Assembly: GCA_965211775.1 (NCBI GenBank)
Contig: OZ242974.1
Span: 2,294,001 to 2,358,000 of the forward strand
Origin: Thiodiazotropha sp040506975
GTDB taxonomy: Bacteria > Pseudomonadota > Gammaproteobacteria > Chromatiales > Chromatiaceae
Reading direction: 5' to 3'
Length of the DNA stretch: 64,000 nucleotides
Positions within the stretch are counted from its first letter, which is position 1, and each line of letters begins with the position of its first letter. Positions 44,953 to 54,566 of the stretch are shown here, piece after piece. Both the position numbers and the translations under genes were made by a program. Below the pieces are notes generated by a model. It was not told the origin of the DNA and ran no database searches. It was given only the letters and a program-made list of their open reading frames with translations.

Positions 44953-46993
44953 TGGCTGCGGGCAGGAGTGTCAGATCCATCAGCAGGGCAAGAGCCATAC
45001 CGAAAGCCAGCAGGAGAGCTATCTCCTGGTTGGCTTGAAGTGAGGAGAGGCTCAAAGTGGCGACACTGAGACACAACATCACCGTTGTCGTCGTCAGCGC
45101 CGCACCGCTCCTGAGGGCATTGCGACGCAGGATGAGATTCAGCGATGCCGGTGATTTGCGGTGCCACAGAAGATGAATGGAATCGTCGACCGCGAGGCCG
45201 AACAGCATTGCCGGAACCCCCAGCAAGGCAAGTGACCAGTCGATGCCGGCCACTCCCATACAGCCGACAACGAGCCAAAGCGGCAACAGGGTCACAAGCA
45301 GAGCGGGGGCCACAAGGCTGATCCGGCGAAACACCAGCCAGAGAAGAAGCAACACACCGGTGAGCGAGAAGAGTAAGCCGTTGACCGCCCCCGACACACC
45401 GAGCGATTCCACCGCCGGATAGAGATAACCGGGACCATCGAAGACCAGTCTGTGGTGACCCAGCATGGTACGATCGAAATTTTCCAGCCAGGCGACGATT
45501 TCCCTTTGCCGTGCCTGGTCGAGGGATGAGAAGAAGACATCCATTCGCACCACGCCGCTGTCGTCAATCAGCTCTTTCCATTGATTCGAACGTGTGGTGT
45601 CGACGAGACACGGCTGATCACAAACCGTTTCTACAATCGCGGCGGGCAAGACAAGGCGTGATTCAGGTAATTTAGTTAGGTAATCGGTGGTGGCGCTTAA
45701 GGCGTGCAACAGACGCTTCCTGTCTTTACCACTGGGTTTTTCCGCGGCCAAATAGATGGTAAAGGGACGTAAGTCACTGTTTAGAGATTGCTGCAGTTTC
45801 TCGGTGGTTACGCTCAGTGGATGACCATGGGAAAAGATATTCGGGAATGGGGTTTCGGTCGTAACCCGAGTGGCGAAGGGGGTTAGTGATGCGGCAAACA
45901 ATATCCACAATACCAGTATTGATAAGGGGCGCCGGAGAGCGGCTTTGACAAGCGTATGGCACATGGTGGCTATAGGACTGATGGTATATCGATGTGAGTG
46001 CGCCGTATTCTCATGATTCAGCAGCAGCCAACCGAGCAGGAAGGTAAACACAATAGCGAGCAGTGTACCGGCGGCTGCGGTCAAACCGAAACTGCGCAAC
46101 AGCGGGGAGTCGCCTTGCAGCGCAAGTGCCCCAAATCCGATAAACGTCGTCGCCGTGGTGACTGCGCAGGGAGCGGCCAGCTCGCGAACAGCCCGCTGGA
46201 AGCAACGGGACAAGCCACGTCTGCGATGGGATTCGATGCGTTCGACCAGATGTGCCGCATCCATCGAGGATACTGCCCAGACTATTGGTATCACCGCAAG
46301 CAGCAAGGCGTTGAAACCGCCATGCAGGCTTAGATTGAACAACAGCAGGGTAGTTGTGGTTGTCACACTGGCCGTTAGAAAAATGAATGCCGGCGCCGCC
46401 AACGATCTGAATGCAAGCAAAGGGACTGCAATGATGATAATGCCCAGCAGGGGGGCAATGAGAACCAGATCGTCGGTGGCGGCTCGCCAGGATGCGCCGC
46501 GAACCAATTCGGGTGCAAACAGCTGGCTCTGTTTGACCGCGACGGGTGTCAGATTTTCAGCAAGCTTTGTCTCCAACACGTGGTAGAGCGATACATGAGC
46601 CTCCGCTTGATATTTGGAAGTACTGCGCCAGAAAAGGATTGTATCGGAACGATCCTGTTCACCGTTGCTGCAAGCTGTCAGGGTGAGTCGGACGGCGTCG
46701 GATGGATCGCTCGCGGGCGGTGAGGATATACAGAGTATCCGCAGATCTGGGAGCGATTCGTGGATTTGTTTCAGGAGCCGCTTTCTCGATGCCAGTTGCA
46801 GTGCTGCCGGGAGATTCAGCAGTGCGAATTGCGCATGACTGTTCAGCGAATCACGAATCTGTTTCGATTTTGCAAGGATTTGAGGCGGCAGCAGTTGTTC
46901 GACAGTCGGGGTCGGCGACGGTTGGAACCATGTCGACATGACGGCCCATACCGTGATCATCAGAGCGGTTGCAAAGGTGAGGCGGAGATTCAT
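44921..46993 (-). CDS. RND-superfamily exporter (MMPL/COG1033 type)
   Basis: This 690-residue inner-membrane protein is organised as two similar halves. Each has a membrane helix, a periplasmic loop and a group of five helices. The first half contains VWAVSSMDAAHLVERIESHRRRG and the second LFGLAVDDSIHLLWHRK, the paired motifs of sterol-sensing/MMPL-type RND proteins. The N-terminal helix is followed by the first large periplasmic domain. Family members move lipids or hydrophobic compounds (for example hopanoids); the substrate here is unknown. It is downstream of a PilZ gene and shares its strand with the DUF1631 gene. Confidence 0.85.
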   Translation of the reverse strand: MNLRLTFATALMITVWAVMSTWFQPSPTPTVEQLLPPQILAKSKQIRDSLNSHAQFALLNLPAALQLASRKRLLKQIHESLPDLRILCISSPPASDPSDAVRLTLTACSNGEQDRSDTILFWRSTSKYQAEAHVSLYHVLETKLAENLTPVAVKQSQLFAPELVRGASWRAATDDLVLIAPLLGIIIIAVPLLAFRSLAAPAFIFLTASVTTTTTLLLFNLSLHGGFNALLLAVIPIVWAVSSMDAAHLVERIESHRRRGLSRCFQRAVRELAAPCAVTTATTFIGFGALALQGDSPLLRSFGLTAAAGTLLAIVFTFLLGWLLLNHENTAHSHRYTISPIATMCHTLVKAALRRPLSILVLWILFAASLTPFATRVTTETPFPNIFSHGHPLSVTTEKLQQSLNSDLRPFTIYLAAEKPSGKDRKRLLHALSATTDYLTKLPESRLVLPAAIVETVCDQPCLVDTTRSNQWKELIDDSGVVRMDVFFSSLDQARQREIVAWLENFDRTMLGHHRLVFDGPGYLYPAVESLGVSGAVNGLLFSLTGVLLLLWLVFRRISLVAPALLVTLLPLWLVVGCMGVAGIDWSLALLGVPAMLFGLAVDDSIHLLWHRKSPASLNLILRRNALRSGAALTTTTVMLCLSVATLSLSSLQANQEIALLLAFGMALALLMDLTLLPAAINLLRRKSPR

Positions 46994-47024
46994 CCGAATG
47001 GCCGCTCTCGGATTGTGTCCGGGC

Positions 47025-47049
47025 GTATTGGATTAGTGTTAACAGGCCC
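47025..47049. repeat. Solitary terminal repeat of the MITE-like element
   Basis: Twenty-five bases (47025-47049) match the outer part of the 31-bp terminal repeat of the element at 37664, ending GTTAACAGGCCC, and are followed by TA. No second arm is present. The TA plus the first element base form the stop codon (TAG on the minus strand) of the PilZ gene. This is a deletion remnant of the same element family. Confidence 0.75.
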
Positions 47050-47390
47050 TAATTTGAATGCCAGTCGAGGATGAGCTCATCGATGATCAATACATCATCG
47101 GGATTGATGTCATTGATATGTAAACCGCTCCAGAAACTATCGGGTTGGGAAGCCTCGGTGCACCATACAGCTTCCGCGGTAAATGAGATCTTCTCTTGAT
47201 CGTTTTTCGGGATTGGAAGAATCAGATCGAGTTGATAAACAGATCCGGTAACCATGGCTTCATCGCTTAACAGCATCAGTCCTTCAGCACTGATATTGAC
47301 CACACGTCCGATGTGACTGCCCGTAATTTGATCTGTAATGATCAGTACTTCGTTGGCTACTTTACGTGGGGAATGACGTTGTTCTTGCAT
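47049..47390 (-). CDS. PilZ-domain protein (putative cyclic-di-GMP receptor)
   Basis: This 113-residue single-domain PilZ protein carries the c-di-GMP-binding motifs RHSPR near the N-terminus (RxxxR) and NISAEG (D/NxSxxG) about 25 residues later. It should bind cyclic di-GMP and affect motility, adhesion or polysaccharide output. It starts 18 bp after the DUF1631 gene, so they form an operon. The stop codon falls in a MITE terminal repeat, so the native C-terminus may have been longer. Confidence 0.9.
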   Translation of the reverse strand: MQEQRHSPRKVANEVLIITDQITGSHIGRVVNISAEGLMLLSDEAMVTGSVYQLDLILPIPKNDQEKISFTAEAVWCTEASQPDSFWSGLHINDINPDDVLIIDELILDWHSN

Positions 47391-47408
47391 GAATCATTTC
47401 CTGTGTCC

Positions 47409-49799
47409 TTAGCGGACCTCTTTACCTTCGTTATCCTCATCATCTTGGATGAGTTCGCTTGCTATATCATCTGTGGTTTTCAAGGAGCGCTGGAGCATAC
47501 GCCTGATCGCATGCAGTGTTCTCTCGACAAATGGGTCACTGCTGTCTTCGAGGATTGTCGACTCACCTTTGAGTATCTCTTGAGCCAAAGTTCTTAATGG
47601 CTTGATGGCGGTTTGAACGCCGGCTCTGTCGACAAACATACATGAAGCGGTCAATGGGCTTAGCCACGACAGTTTAACCTTTTGCAATTCACCGCTCTGC
47701 GAATCCTTAATCTCGAACCAAGTGCCGAACTTGATCTTACGCAATTTTTCCATCATTGCCTCTTCGTCTTCGGAAATCTCCTCTTCATCGTCCTTTTTAG
47801 TGGTTGATTCGGCAGGGACGGGTACAGGTTTGCTGGGCTCCGCTTTCAATGCGGCCTTGTCTGAAATCGGTACCACGGTATCGGAGGTCTTAGCCGATTT
47901 CATCGCTTGTTCCGAAGCCATGGATGCTGTTTCGGCATTGCTGAGCAGACCGAAAAGAACCTGGCTCTTCTCCTGATGGAATCCACCCAGGGAAGCCAGG
48001 CCTTCCTCGATCGATTTTCTCAAATCCGGTAGCGTCTTCTCCAACTCTTCGCGTTCACTCTGATCTTTGGGTTCAAACGTCCAGGCGATTTCATCCGCGA
48101 TGCGAAGCGCCTCTTTCCAGTCTTCGCTCATTTCACCGTCAGGATGGCGCAGCAGGACAAAGACAAGTTTGTCTACCCAGGTTTTTTCCAGGAACTCCTT
48201 GACAGGATGAGGGAGGTTTTCACTGAAAGAGCGTGCTCTCATCTCCTGGGACGCACGTTGCCTGGCAACGTTCAGCTTTTCTCTGCCTTTGATGGAATCC
48301 TGTGCGCGTTTTTCAAGAATGTCAGACTTGCGCCTGAACTCATCCATACGCTTCTTGAATGTCTCCAGCAGTGTGCCGAACAGACTGACATTATCGGAAA
48401 ACTCTTTCAGCACTCGGTCAATGACATTCTGCATATCGGGGTAGATACCCCTTTTCAGATTGCGTTCGTCGATCCAGTGGCTGCCGGCTTCAACCAAAGA
48501 ATCGAGCAGTTGTCGTGCTTCATGATTGCTGTCGGTCAGCAGTTTGCGATCAATGATCGCAACTTTCAGGTAGGGGGTGTGCAGATGACTGATCAAGGCC
48601 TTGGCTACGGCAGGGAGAACAGGATCATTCAACATATATTCGAACAGCATGCCCACCAGGTCGATAGTATCCTCATCCGCAGCCTCGAGGCGGTCAGCAC
48701 CGACCTCGTTATAGAGCTTATGACGCTCTTCGGCCAGTGTGTGTTTCACCCGAATCAGGAACTGTTCATCGATCTCGATGTTCGAGATACCCGCACCGGG
48801 CGCGTTGACATCCGGTATCATATCGGAACGCTGAGCCGGTTGGATGTTGCTCAGGGCGGTGACCAGATTCTCTTGCGTGGCGGGTGGTGCGCTTCCAGGC
48901 CGCCGGCCGGCAGCCTTTGCAGACGCCTCCTTGGCGGCAAGTTTCTCCGGTGAGGTGCGGCGCCGGCTGGCCATCATATCCAGAATCGATCCGAACAGCT
49001 CCTCGCCCAACTCTTCCTGGGTTTGTTCCTGTTGCTGTTCAGGATGTTCCCCATCCTCTGCCGATGGCCCTCCCTTAGCATCCGGCGATTTCTGGATCGC
49101 CGGTCTTAAGTGAGGCAGAACTCCAGCCTCTTTCAGGCTGTTGTTGAAGTCATCGTAGATCGATCCCAGCTGTTTGAGTACATATTTATCGAACAGGGCG
49201 AGGATGATGACCTTGATCCGAGCTTCCAAACCCAATGCATCGATAGCTTCGCTGAAAGCATGGGCCAGATGATGGGGGCCGGAAGGGATCTGCTTGTGTT
49301 TAACGCTTCGCCCACCACTTACTACACTCAGTCTCTGACCGAGCGCATACAGCTGGGAACGATGGTGCCCCACCGTGCGGCTGATCATGTTTTCCAGTGC
49401 GGTGGAGACATCCATGGATTCATGATCGACGAGTTCCAGTTCCGTGTCTTCGGTTAGATCGGAAAAGCCGTCGATCTCAGGCTGGTCATGCCAGAACTTA
49501 TCGAATCCTTCACTCAGCAGTTCCCGAAACTCGTGTTCGACCAGGCCATGTCTGTTACGGATCATTGCCATGGCCTCGAAAAAGCGATTTTGAATCTCGT
49601 TGGTCTCGGCCTTTTGGGCAAAACTGGTAAGTGCCTTATCGGAGTTGTTGAAGAGTTCTGTCAGGAGTGCGTTTATGTAGACAATTACCGTGTCCTTACA
49701 GCGATTCAGCACTGGCTGAAACTGACTCTGGTATTTGTTTCTTCTATCCTGTATTGACACGTCTAAAGGATCCTTAAGTGAATCAGTGGCGATACCCAA
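47409..49799 (-). CDS. DUF1631-family protein
   Basis: This 796-residue cytoplasmic protein is typical of the DUF1631 family, with the N-terminal motif RCKDTVIVYINALLTELFNN and a helical middle part. There is a low-complexity linker (around residues 250-320, EHPEQQQEQTQEEL). The C-terminal beta-rich region (FGTWFEIKDSQSGELQKVKLSW then SCMFVDRAGV) resembles a degenerate PilZ-like fold. Family members often sit beside PilZ genes, as here. Function is not established; a link to cyclic-di-GMP signalling is inference. Some databases misname the family thymidine phosphorylase. Confidence 0.85.
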   Translation of the reverse strand: MGIATDSLKDPLDVSIQDRRNKYQSQFQPVLNRCKDTVIVYINALLTELFNNSDKALTSFAQKAETNEIQNRFFEAMAMIRNRHGLVEHEFRELLSEGFDKFWHDQPEIDGFSDLTEDTELELVDHESMDVSTALENMISRTVGHHRSQLYALGQRLSVVSGGRSVKHKQIPSGPHHLAHAFSEAIDALGLEARIKVIILALFDKYVLKQLGSIYDDFNNSLKEAGVLPHLRPAIQKSPDAKGGPSAEDGEHPEQQQEQTQEELGEELFGSILDMMASRRRTSPEKLAAKEASAKAAGRRPGSAPPATQENLVTALSNIQPAQRSDMIPDVNAPGAGISNIEIDEQFLIRVKHTLAEERHKLYNEVGADRLEAADEDTIDLVGMLFEYMLNDPVLPAVAKALISHLHTPYLKVAIIDRKLLTDSNHEARQLLDSLVEAGSHWIDERNLKRGIYPDMQNVIDRVLKEFSDNVSLFGTLLETFKKRMDEFRRKSDILEKRAQDSIKGREKLNVARQRASQEMRARSFSENLPHPVKEFLEKTWVDKLVFVLLRHPDGEMSEDWKEALRIADEIAWTFEPKDQSEREELEKTLPDLRKSIEEGLASLGGFHQEKSQVLFGLLSNAETASMASEQAMKSAKTSDTVVPISDKAALKAEPSKPVPVPAESTTKKDDEEEISEDEEAMMEKLRKIKFGTWFEIKDSQSGELQKVKLSWLSPLTASCMFVDRAGVQTAIKPLRTLAQEILKGESTILEDSSDPFVERTLHAIRRMLQRSLKTTDDIASELIQDDEDNEGKEVR

Positions 49800-49986
49800 A
49801 AAGAGGTGGTATTGCTGAAACTTGATTTTTCTAGAGTTTGCTGCATTTACAATAGCTAAAGAGTAGCACGAAGAGTGTCTAAGATGAACAATCTAATGCC
49901 TCTCATATCCTTGTTCCCCATGGTTTTATTACAAATCCTCACATTCCCGATACAGACACCGTCGGGTCGCGACGTATAACAACATC

Positions 49987-50208
49987 TCAATCGTCTCCAA
50001 TGATTCGCTCGCTCGATTCCGTCGGCGAGAGCAACAGTTCCCCCTGGCCAACGCTGTTGGCGAACACCATGCGATAGCGGGTGTCGTCACTCCGGGCATG
50101 CGCAGCACGTAGTTTATTCACCTTTTCCTTGGCGGATTTGTACTTTTCCTCTTCGTCGAGGTATTGCAGACTGTTGTCGGCTGAAACCTTGAAAATGTAG
50201 AAAGGCAT
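49987..50208 (-). CDS. Small conserved hypothetical protein
   Basis: This 73-residue soluble protein starts at the ATG at 50208 (MPFYIFKVSADNSLQYLDE); an ATG at 50226 gives six more residues. It contains a basic-acidic helical stretch (EEKYKSAKEKVNKLRAAHARSDDTRYRMVFA) and an acidic tail. Small proteins of this type occur beside regulatory genes in other gammaproteobacteria as far as I recall, but no function is known. It stands between DUF1631 and the divergent HDOD gene. Confidence 0.65.
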   Translation of the reverse strand: MPFYIFKVSADNSLQYLDEEEKYKSAKEKVNKLRAAHARSDDTRYRMVFANSVGQGELLLSPTESSERIIGDD

Positions 50209-50413
50209 GTTTACAGCTCCGTCCACGTCCGGTGGAGGTCAAGAATCCGATATAAATGTCGATAACAATGGGTATATACCATGGCCGACACTGTATACAA
50301 GCCAGCATAATAGCTGAGTCCGAAGTGGAACAGTACAACAATATCCCTTGTATATCAGTGAATTATTACCTGGCAGATTGTGATATTGAATGTGGTGTCC
50401 TGAGGTGAAAAAC

Positions 50414-51286
50414 ATGACCCCTCAACAACTTGTGATCGAGATCGAAAGCTTGGTTTCGCTGCCTGACGTTTGTGTCAAGGTAAATCGCCTGCTCGATGCT
50501 CCGAACTACTCGGCTGCAACCCTGGGTGATATTATTTCCCAAGATACGGATCTGTCTGCCCGTCTGTTGCGGCTTGTGAACAGTGCATTTTTCAATCTAA
50601 AGGTTCCGGTGGAGACTATCTCCAGGGCGATCACGATCATTGGTACGAGCGAGCTGCGAAATCTTGTGATGGCCACCACGGCGGCCCGGATTTTTACCGG
50701 TATTCCGGGAGATCTCGTGGACATGACCGAATATTGGCGTTACTCGATAACAGCCGGGGTAATTGCGGCTGAACTGGCCAAGCGCTGTAACGTACTGCAC
50801 AGCGAACGCCTATTCGTGATGGGGGTGTTGCACGATATCGGCCGACTGGCGATCTACCTGAAGATGCCGCAAGAGGCGAGAGACATTCTCTTGATAACCG
50901 GCGGCGACGATACCCTGTTGCCGGATGCTGAGAATGATGTCCTGGGTTTTACTCATATGGATGTCGGTGAAGCCTTGTTGAGGAAGTGGAAATTGCCCGA
51001 GAGCATCGTTTCCGTTGTTGCACACCACCATCGACCGGCATCCACGCAGGTTTTTAAGCTGGAGACCTCCCTGCTTTCCCTCGCCGCATTATTGGCATAC
51101 GCCGAAATCAGCGGTGTCGAGTGGTACGAAACCGTTGAACTGGTGGACCCTGTGGTTTGGAGACAAACCGATCTGGAGCCTGAGCAACTGGAGGCCGTAA
51201 TGGAACAAATGCCACACAGGGTTGGTGAGATCATGGATGTGGTGTTGGGACCGAAAGTCAGGCCGTTGAAAAGCCAACCCCATTAA
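50414..51286 (+). CDS. HDOD-domain protein (signal transduction, regulatory)
   Basis: This 290-residue protein consists mainly of one HDOD domain (about 15-215), an HD-like helical domain. Features include LPDVCVKVNRLLD, DLSARLLRLVNSAFF and the HD-type remnant GVLHDIGRLAIYL. An additional His-rich motif is VVAHHHRP. The start is the ATG at 50414, preceded by GAGGTG; an ATG at 50390 is also open. Proteins of this type take part in regulatory networks, sometimes with cyclic-di-GMP components. Its partner is not evident. Confidence 0.9.
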   Translation: MTPQQLVIEIESLVSLPDVCVKVNRLLDAPNYSAATLGDIISQDTDLSARLLRLVNSAFFNLKVPVETISRAITIIGTSELRNLVMATTAARIFTGIPGDLVDMTEYWRYSITAGVIAAELAKRCNVLHSERLFVMGVLHDIGRLAIYLKMPQEARDILLITGGDDTLLPDAENDVLGFTHMDVGEALLRKWKLPESIVSVVAHHHRPASTQVFKLETSLLSLAALLAYAEISGVEWYETVELVDPVVWRQTDLEPEQLEAVMEQMPHRVGEIMDVVLGPKVRPLKSQPH

Positions 51287-51395
51287 CGATTCCCCGTCAG
51301 CAGGTCCCAGGCAATAGGGCGGTTTGCCTGTTGCGGTGGTATATTCAGGACACGGACTCAGTGATTGAGTCTCAAACAGGTTAGAATACGGCCTC

Positions 51396-54300
51396 ATGTT
51401 GAGGCTCTACCAATCAAACCATCTTGAATCGCTTGCAGCGCGCCTGTCCGGGCTGCTAGCCGAACCGGCGGGTGAGGCTCTGCAGCAGGAGCAGGTGATC
51501 GTTCAACACCCGGGCATGGCCCGCTGGCTCTCATTGCGAATCGCCGGTCATCTGGGGATTTGCGCCAATCTCTCTTTTCCGCTGCCCGCGGCATTTATAT
51601 GGCAGCTTTTCCACGCCCTGTTGCCGGATGTGCCTGACTATGATCGTTATCAGCCAAAACGTCTGACGTGGCGTATCTACAGCCTGCTCCGGGAGGTCGA
51701 TGAGAAATTGACAGACCCTTCGGTCGCCGGCTATCTGGCTGGAGCCGACGATATTAAGCGCTTTCAGTTGGCGCAACAGCTGGCCATGCTGTTCGATCGA
51801 TACCTGATCTATCGGCCAGACTGGATTCTCAAATGGCAACAGGGAGAGGCGGCTACCGAAGGTGATGGATGGCAGGCCGGTCTTTGGCGCCGTCTCACGG
51901 AGGAAGATGCGGTTCATTGGGTGAGCCTGCAACTTCAGTTGAGCAGGATGTCGACAACCTCTTTTCAGCGGATCCTGCCTCCGAGGGTGTTTATATTTGG
52001 TGTTCCCACCCTTTCCCCAGGCTACCTGGAGATCATTCGACACGTCGCATCGCTGATTGATGTTCATCTTTTTCTGCTAAATCCCTGTGAGGCCCACTGG
52101 GCTGACATCGTCTCACCCAGTGAACAGGCACAGTTGGCCCTGCAGTCGCGGGAACAGGCGCTCTACCTGGAAGTTGGCAATCCGTTGCTTGCCACAATGG
52201 GTCGGCAGGGGCGAGACTTTTTCGCTGCCGTCAACGAGATGGATCCAGGGGGTGAGGAGCTCTACCGAAGGCAACATGACGGTCTGCTGTTGCATCAAAT
52301 TCAGGACCAAATATTGACCTTGAGTGAGCCGCAATCCGGATGCTCAACGGACGGTTCCATTACGCTCCATCGCTGCCACAGCCCGATGCGCGAGGTTGAG
52401 GTGCTCTACGATCAACTCCTGGCGCTGTTGCAGGATCTGCCGGATCTGACAGCGTCGGATATTCTGGTGATGACACCGGATATTGACCGTTATGGGCCTC
52501 TGGTCAAGGCTCACTTCTCAACGCCGGGCAGCCGTCCGAAGATACCCTTCAGGATCAGCGGCGGCGGTCTGCTACAGAACAATCCACTGGCCACGGCTCT
52601 GGTGGAAATAGTTCAACTCCCTGGATCCCGCTACCCGGTCGGCAGTGTGCTCAATCTGCTGGAATATCCGGCCATTCGTCGTCGCTTCGGATTGGATGAA
52701 GAGGGTGTCGAACGGGTGACTCAATGGCTGAATCAGGCTGCTGTCCATTGGGGACGTGATGGCGAGAGCAAGCATTCCCTTGGCTTGCCGGCGGAACGGA
52801 GCAATACCTGGCGGACAGGGTTGTGGCAACTTCTGCTGGGTTATGCAATGCAGGGAGATGCGGGAGAGCTTTGGCATCACCACTATCCACTGGATGCGGT
52901 GGAGGGGTCGGAGGGTCAATGGCTCGGCGGACTGCTGGCGTTTTGTGATGCCCTTTTCGCGCTGGAAGATCAGTTCTTGATCGATCGGTCATCGCAGGCG
53001 TGGGTAAACTTCCTGATCGGGCTCACGGAGCAGTTCTTTTCTTCCGATGAAGAGAGTGAAGTGCAACTCGAGTCGGTCAGAGAGGCTATTCATGCATTGG
53101 CGCAGGAGATGCAGCAAGCGGGAATCGAGGAGCGGATCCCGATCGCACCGATCCGATATCGCCTGCAGGAACTGTTGAATGTTTCAGTGGATCGGGGCTT
53201 TATGGGCGGTGGCGTTAATTTCTGTGCCCTCGCGCCCATGCGAAGCCTGCCTTTTCGTGTGATCGCGTTGATCGGTATGAACGATGAAGCCTTTCCCCGC
53301 CAGCAACCGGAGTTGGGATTCGATCTGATGTCGAGAGCCTTTCGTCGCGGAGATCGGTCAAGAAGAGCGGATGATCGCTACCTCTTCCTGGAGACGCTGA
53401 TCTCTGCACGGGATCGTCTTTTAATCAGTTACGTCGGACGCAGCCAGCATGACAATACCCTGCGTCCACCCTCCGTAGTGGTGGATGAGTTGTGCGATTC
53501 TCTGCAACAGATGGTGGCTGAGTCCGGTATGAAGGAGATCATTTCCGATCACCCTTTACAGCCCTTCTCACGGGACTATTTTCTTGCTGACAGCACCCTC
53601 TTCAGCTATTCGGCGGAGATGTACGAGGCGGCAATGCGGGTTGGTGGTGGGGGTCGCAATGAGCTTCCTCTGGTCGCGACGCCCCTGGTCGAAACAGAGG
53701 TGGATGGGCTGATCGATTTGCAGCGGTTTCTCCACTTCTTCACCAATCCGCTGAAAGGATTTGCCGATATCCGCCTGAATCTCGACCTCGAACAGGCGGA
53801 GCAGCTTCCCGAGGAGCGGGAACCATTCACCCTGGCGCGTTTCGATAGGCTGGCACTGGAACATGAGCTGGTGGAGTCTATGCTGGCGGACCAGAGTCCG
53901 GAAGCATTGTATGAACAATTACGCGCTCGGGGACGTCTGCCGCACGGAATGACCGGTGAACAGACATTTGGGCAGATGCAGCGCCGTGCAGCGGCAATGG
54001 TTCAACGCATTCAGGCGCTCGATGGCGGCGACCAACTGCAACCCTTGGAGGTTGATCTTAAGTTCGATGAGCACCATCTGGTCGGCCACCTTCACGATGT
54101 CACCACAGGGGGGTTGCTTATCTATAGCACGGATCGCCTCTACCCCTACCAGATGGTCAGGCATTGGATTAGACATCTGTTGTTGAATGCACTCAGTCCG
54201 CCTGGGGTGACGCCAGTCACATGTCTGCTCGAGGGGGACAGAACAGGCCACTACAGGTCCGTGGAGAAGGCGATGGTTCATCTTGAGACGCTGATCCGGC

Positions 54301-54566
54301 GCTATCGCCAGGGTCTGCGGTTGCCGTTGTCGTTCTTCCCCGCAACCGCCTGGATCTATCAGGAAAAACTTGAGCGAGGTGGTGAGGAGGTGGCCCGTAA
54401 GGCGGCGCGGCAGCGTTGGTTTGGCAACCGGTTTCAGCCAGGTGACGCGGATAAGCCCTACCAGCGCCTGTTGCGGCCGGACCGGCCCGCTCTCGATCAG
54501 ACATTCTTCGATACCAGCAGGGAGCTCCTGCAACCATTGATGGACCATCTGGAGTGGCAGGGATGA
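51396..54566 (+). CDS. recC: Exodeoxyribonuclease V subunit gamma RecC
   Basis: This 1056-residue RecC has the conserved start LYQSNHLESLAARL, the block VQHPGMARWLSLRIAG and the central helicase-like sequence APMRSLPFRVIALIGMNDEAFPR. RecC recognises Chi and splits the duplex in RecBCD. Length is slightly below that of the E. coli protein (1122). It is the first gene of a recC-recB-recD operon without ptrA, which lies between recC and recB in E. coli. The recC stop overlaps the recB start (ATGA). Confidence 0.95.
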   Translation: MLRLYQSNHLESLAARLSGLLAEPAGEALQQEQVIVQHPGMARWLSLRIAGHLGICANLSFPLPAAFIWQLFHALLPDVPDYDRYQPKRLTWRIYSLLREVDEKLTDPSVAGYLAGADDIKRFQLAQQLAMLFDRYLIYRPDWILKWQQGEAATEGDGWQAGLWRRLTEEDAVHWVSLQLQLSRMSTTSFQRILPPRVFIFGVPTLSPGYLEIIRHVASLIDVHLFLLNPCEAHWADIVSPSEQAQLALQSREQALYLEVGNPLLATMGRQGRDFFAAVNEMDPGGEELYRRQHDGLLLHQIQDQILTLSEPQSGCSTDGSITLHRCHSPMREVEVLYDQLLALLQDLPDLTASDILVMTPDIDRYGPLVKAHFSTPGSRPKIPFRISGGGLLQNNPLATALVEIVQLPGSRYPVGSVLNLLEYPAIRRRFGLDEEGVERVTQWLNQAAVHWGRDGESKHSLGLPAERSNTWRTGLWQLLLGYAMQGDAGELWHHHYPLDAVEGSEGQWLGGLLAFCDALFALEDQFLIDRSSQAWVNFLIGLTEQFFSSDEESEVQLESVREAIHALAQEMQQAGIEERIPIAPIRYRLQELLNVSVDRGFMGGGVNFCALAPMRSLPFRVIALIGMNDEAFPRQQPELGFDLMSRAFRRGDRSRRADDRYLFLETLISARDRLLISYVGRSQHDNTLRPPSVVVDELCDSLQQMVAESGMKEIISDHPLQPFSRDYFLADSTLFSYSAEMYEAAMRVGGGGRNELPLVATPLVETEVDGLIDLQRFLHFFTNPLKGFADIRLNLDLEQAEQLPEEREPFTLARFDRLALEHELVESMLADQSPEALYEQLRARGRLPHGMTGEQTFGQMQRRAAAMVQRIQALDGGDQLQPLEVDLKFDEHHLVGHLHDVTTGGLLIYSTDRLYPYQMVRHWIRHLLLNALSPPGVTPVTCLLEGDRTGHYRSVEKAMVHLETLIRRYRQGLRLPLSFFPATAWIYQEKLERGGEEVARKAARQRWFGNRFQPGDADKPYQRLLRPDRPALDQTFFDTSRELLQPLMDHLEWQG

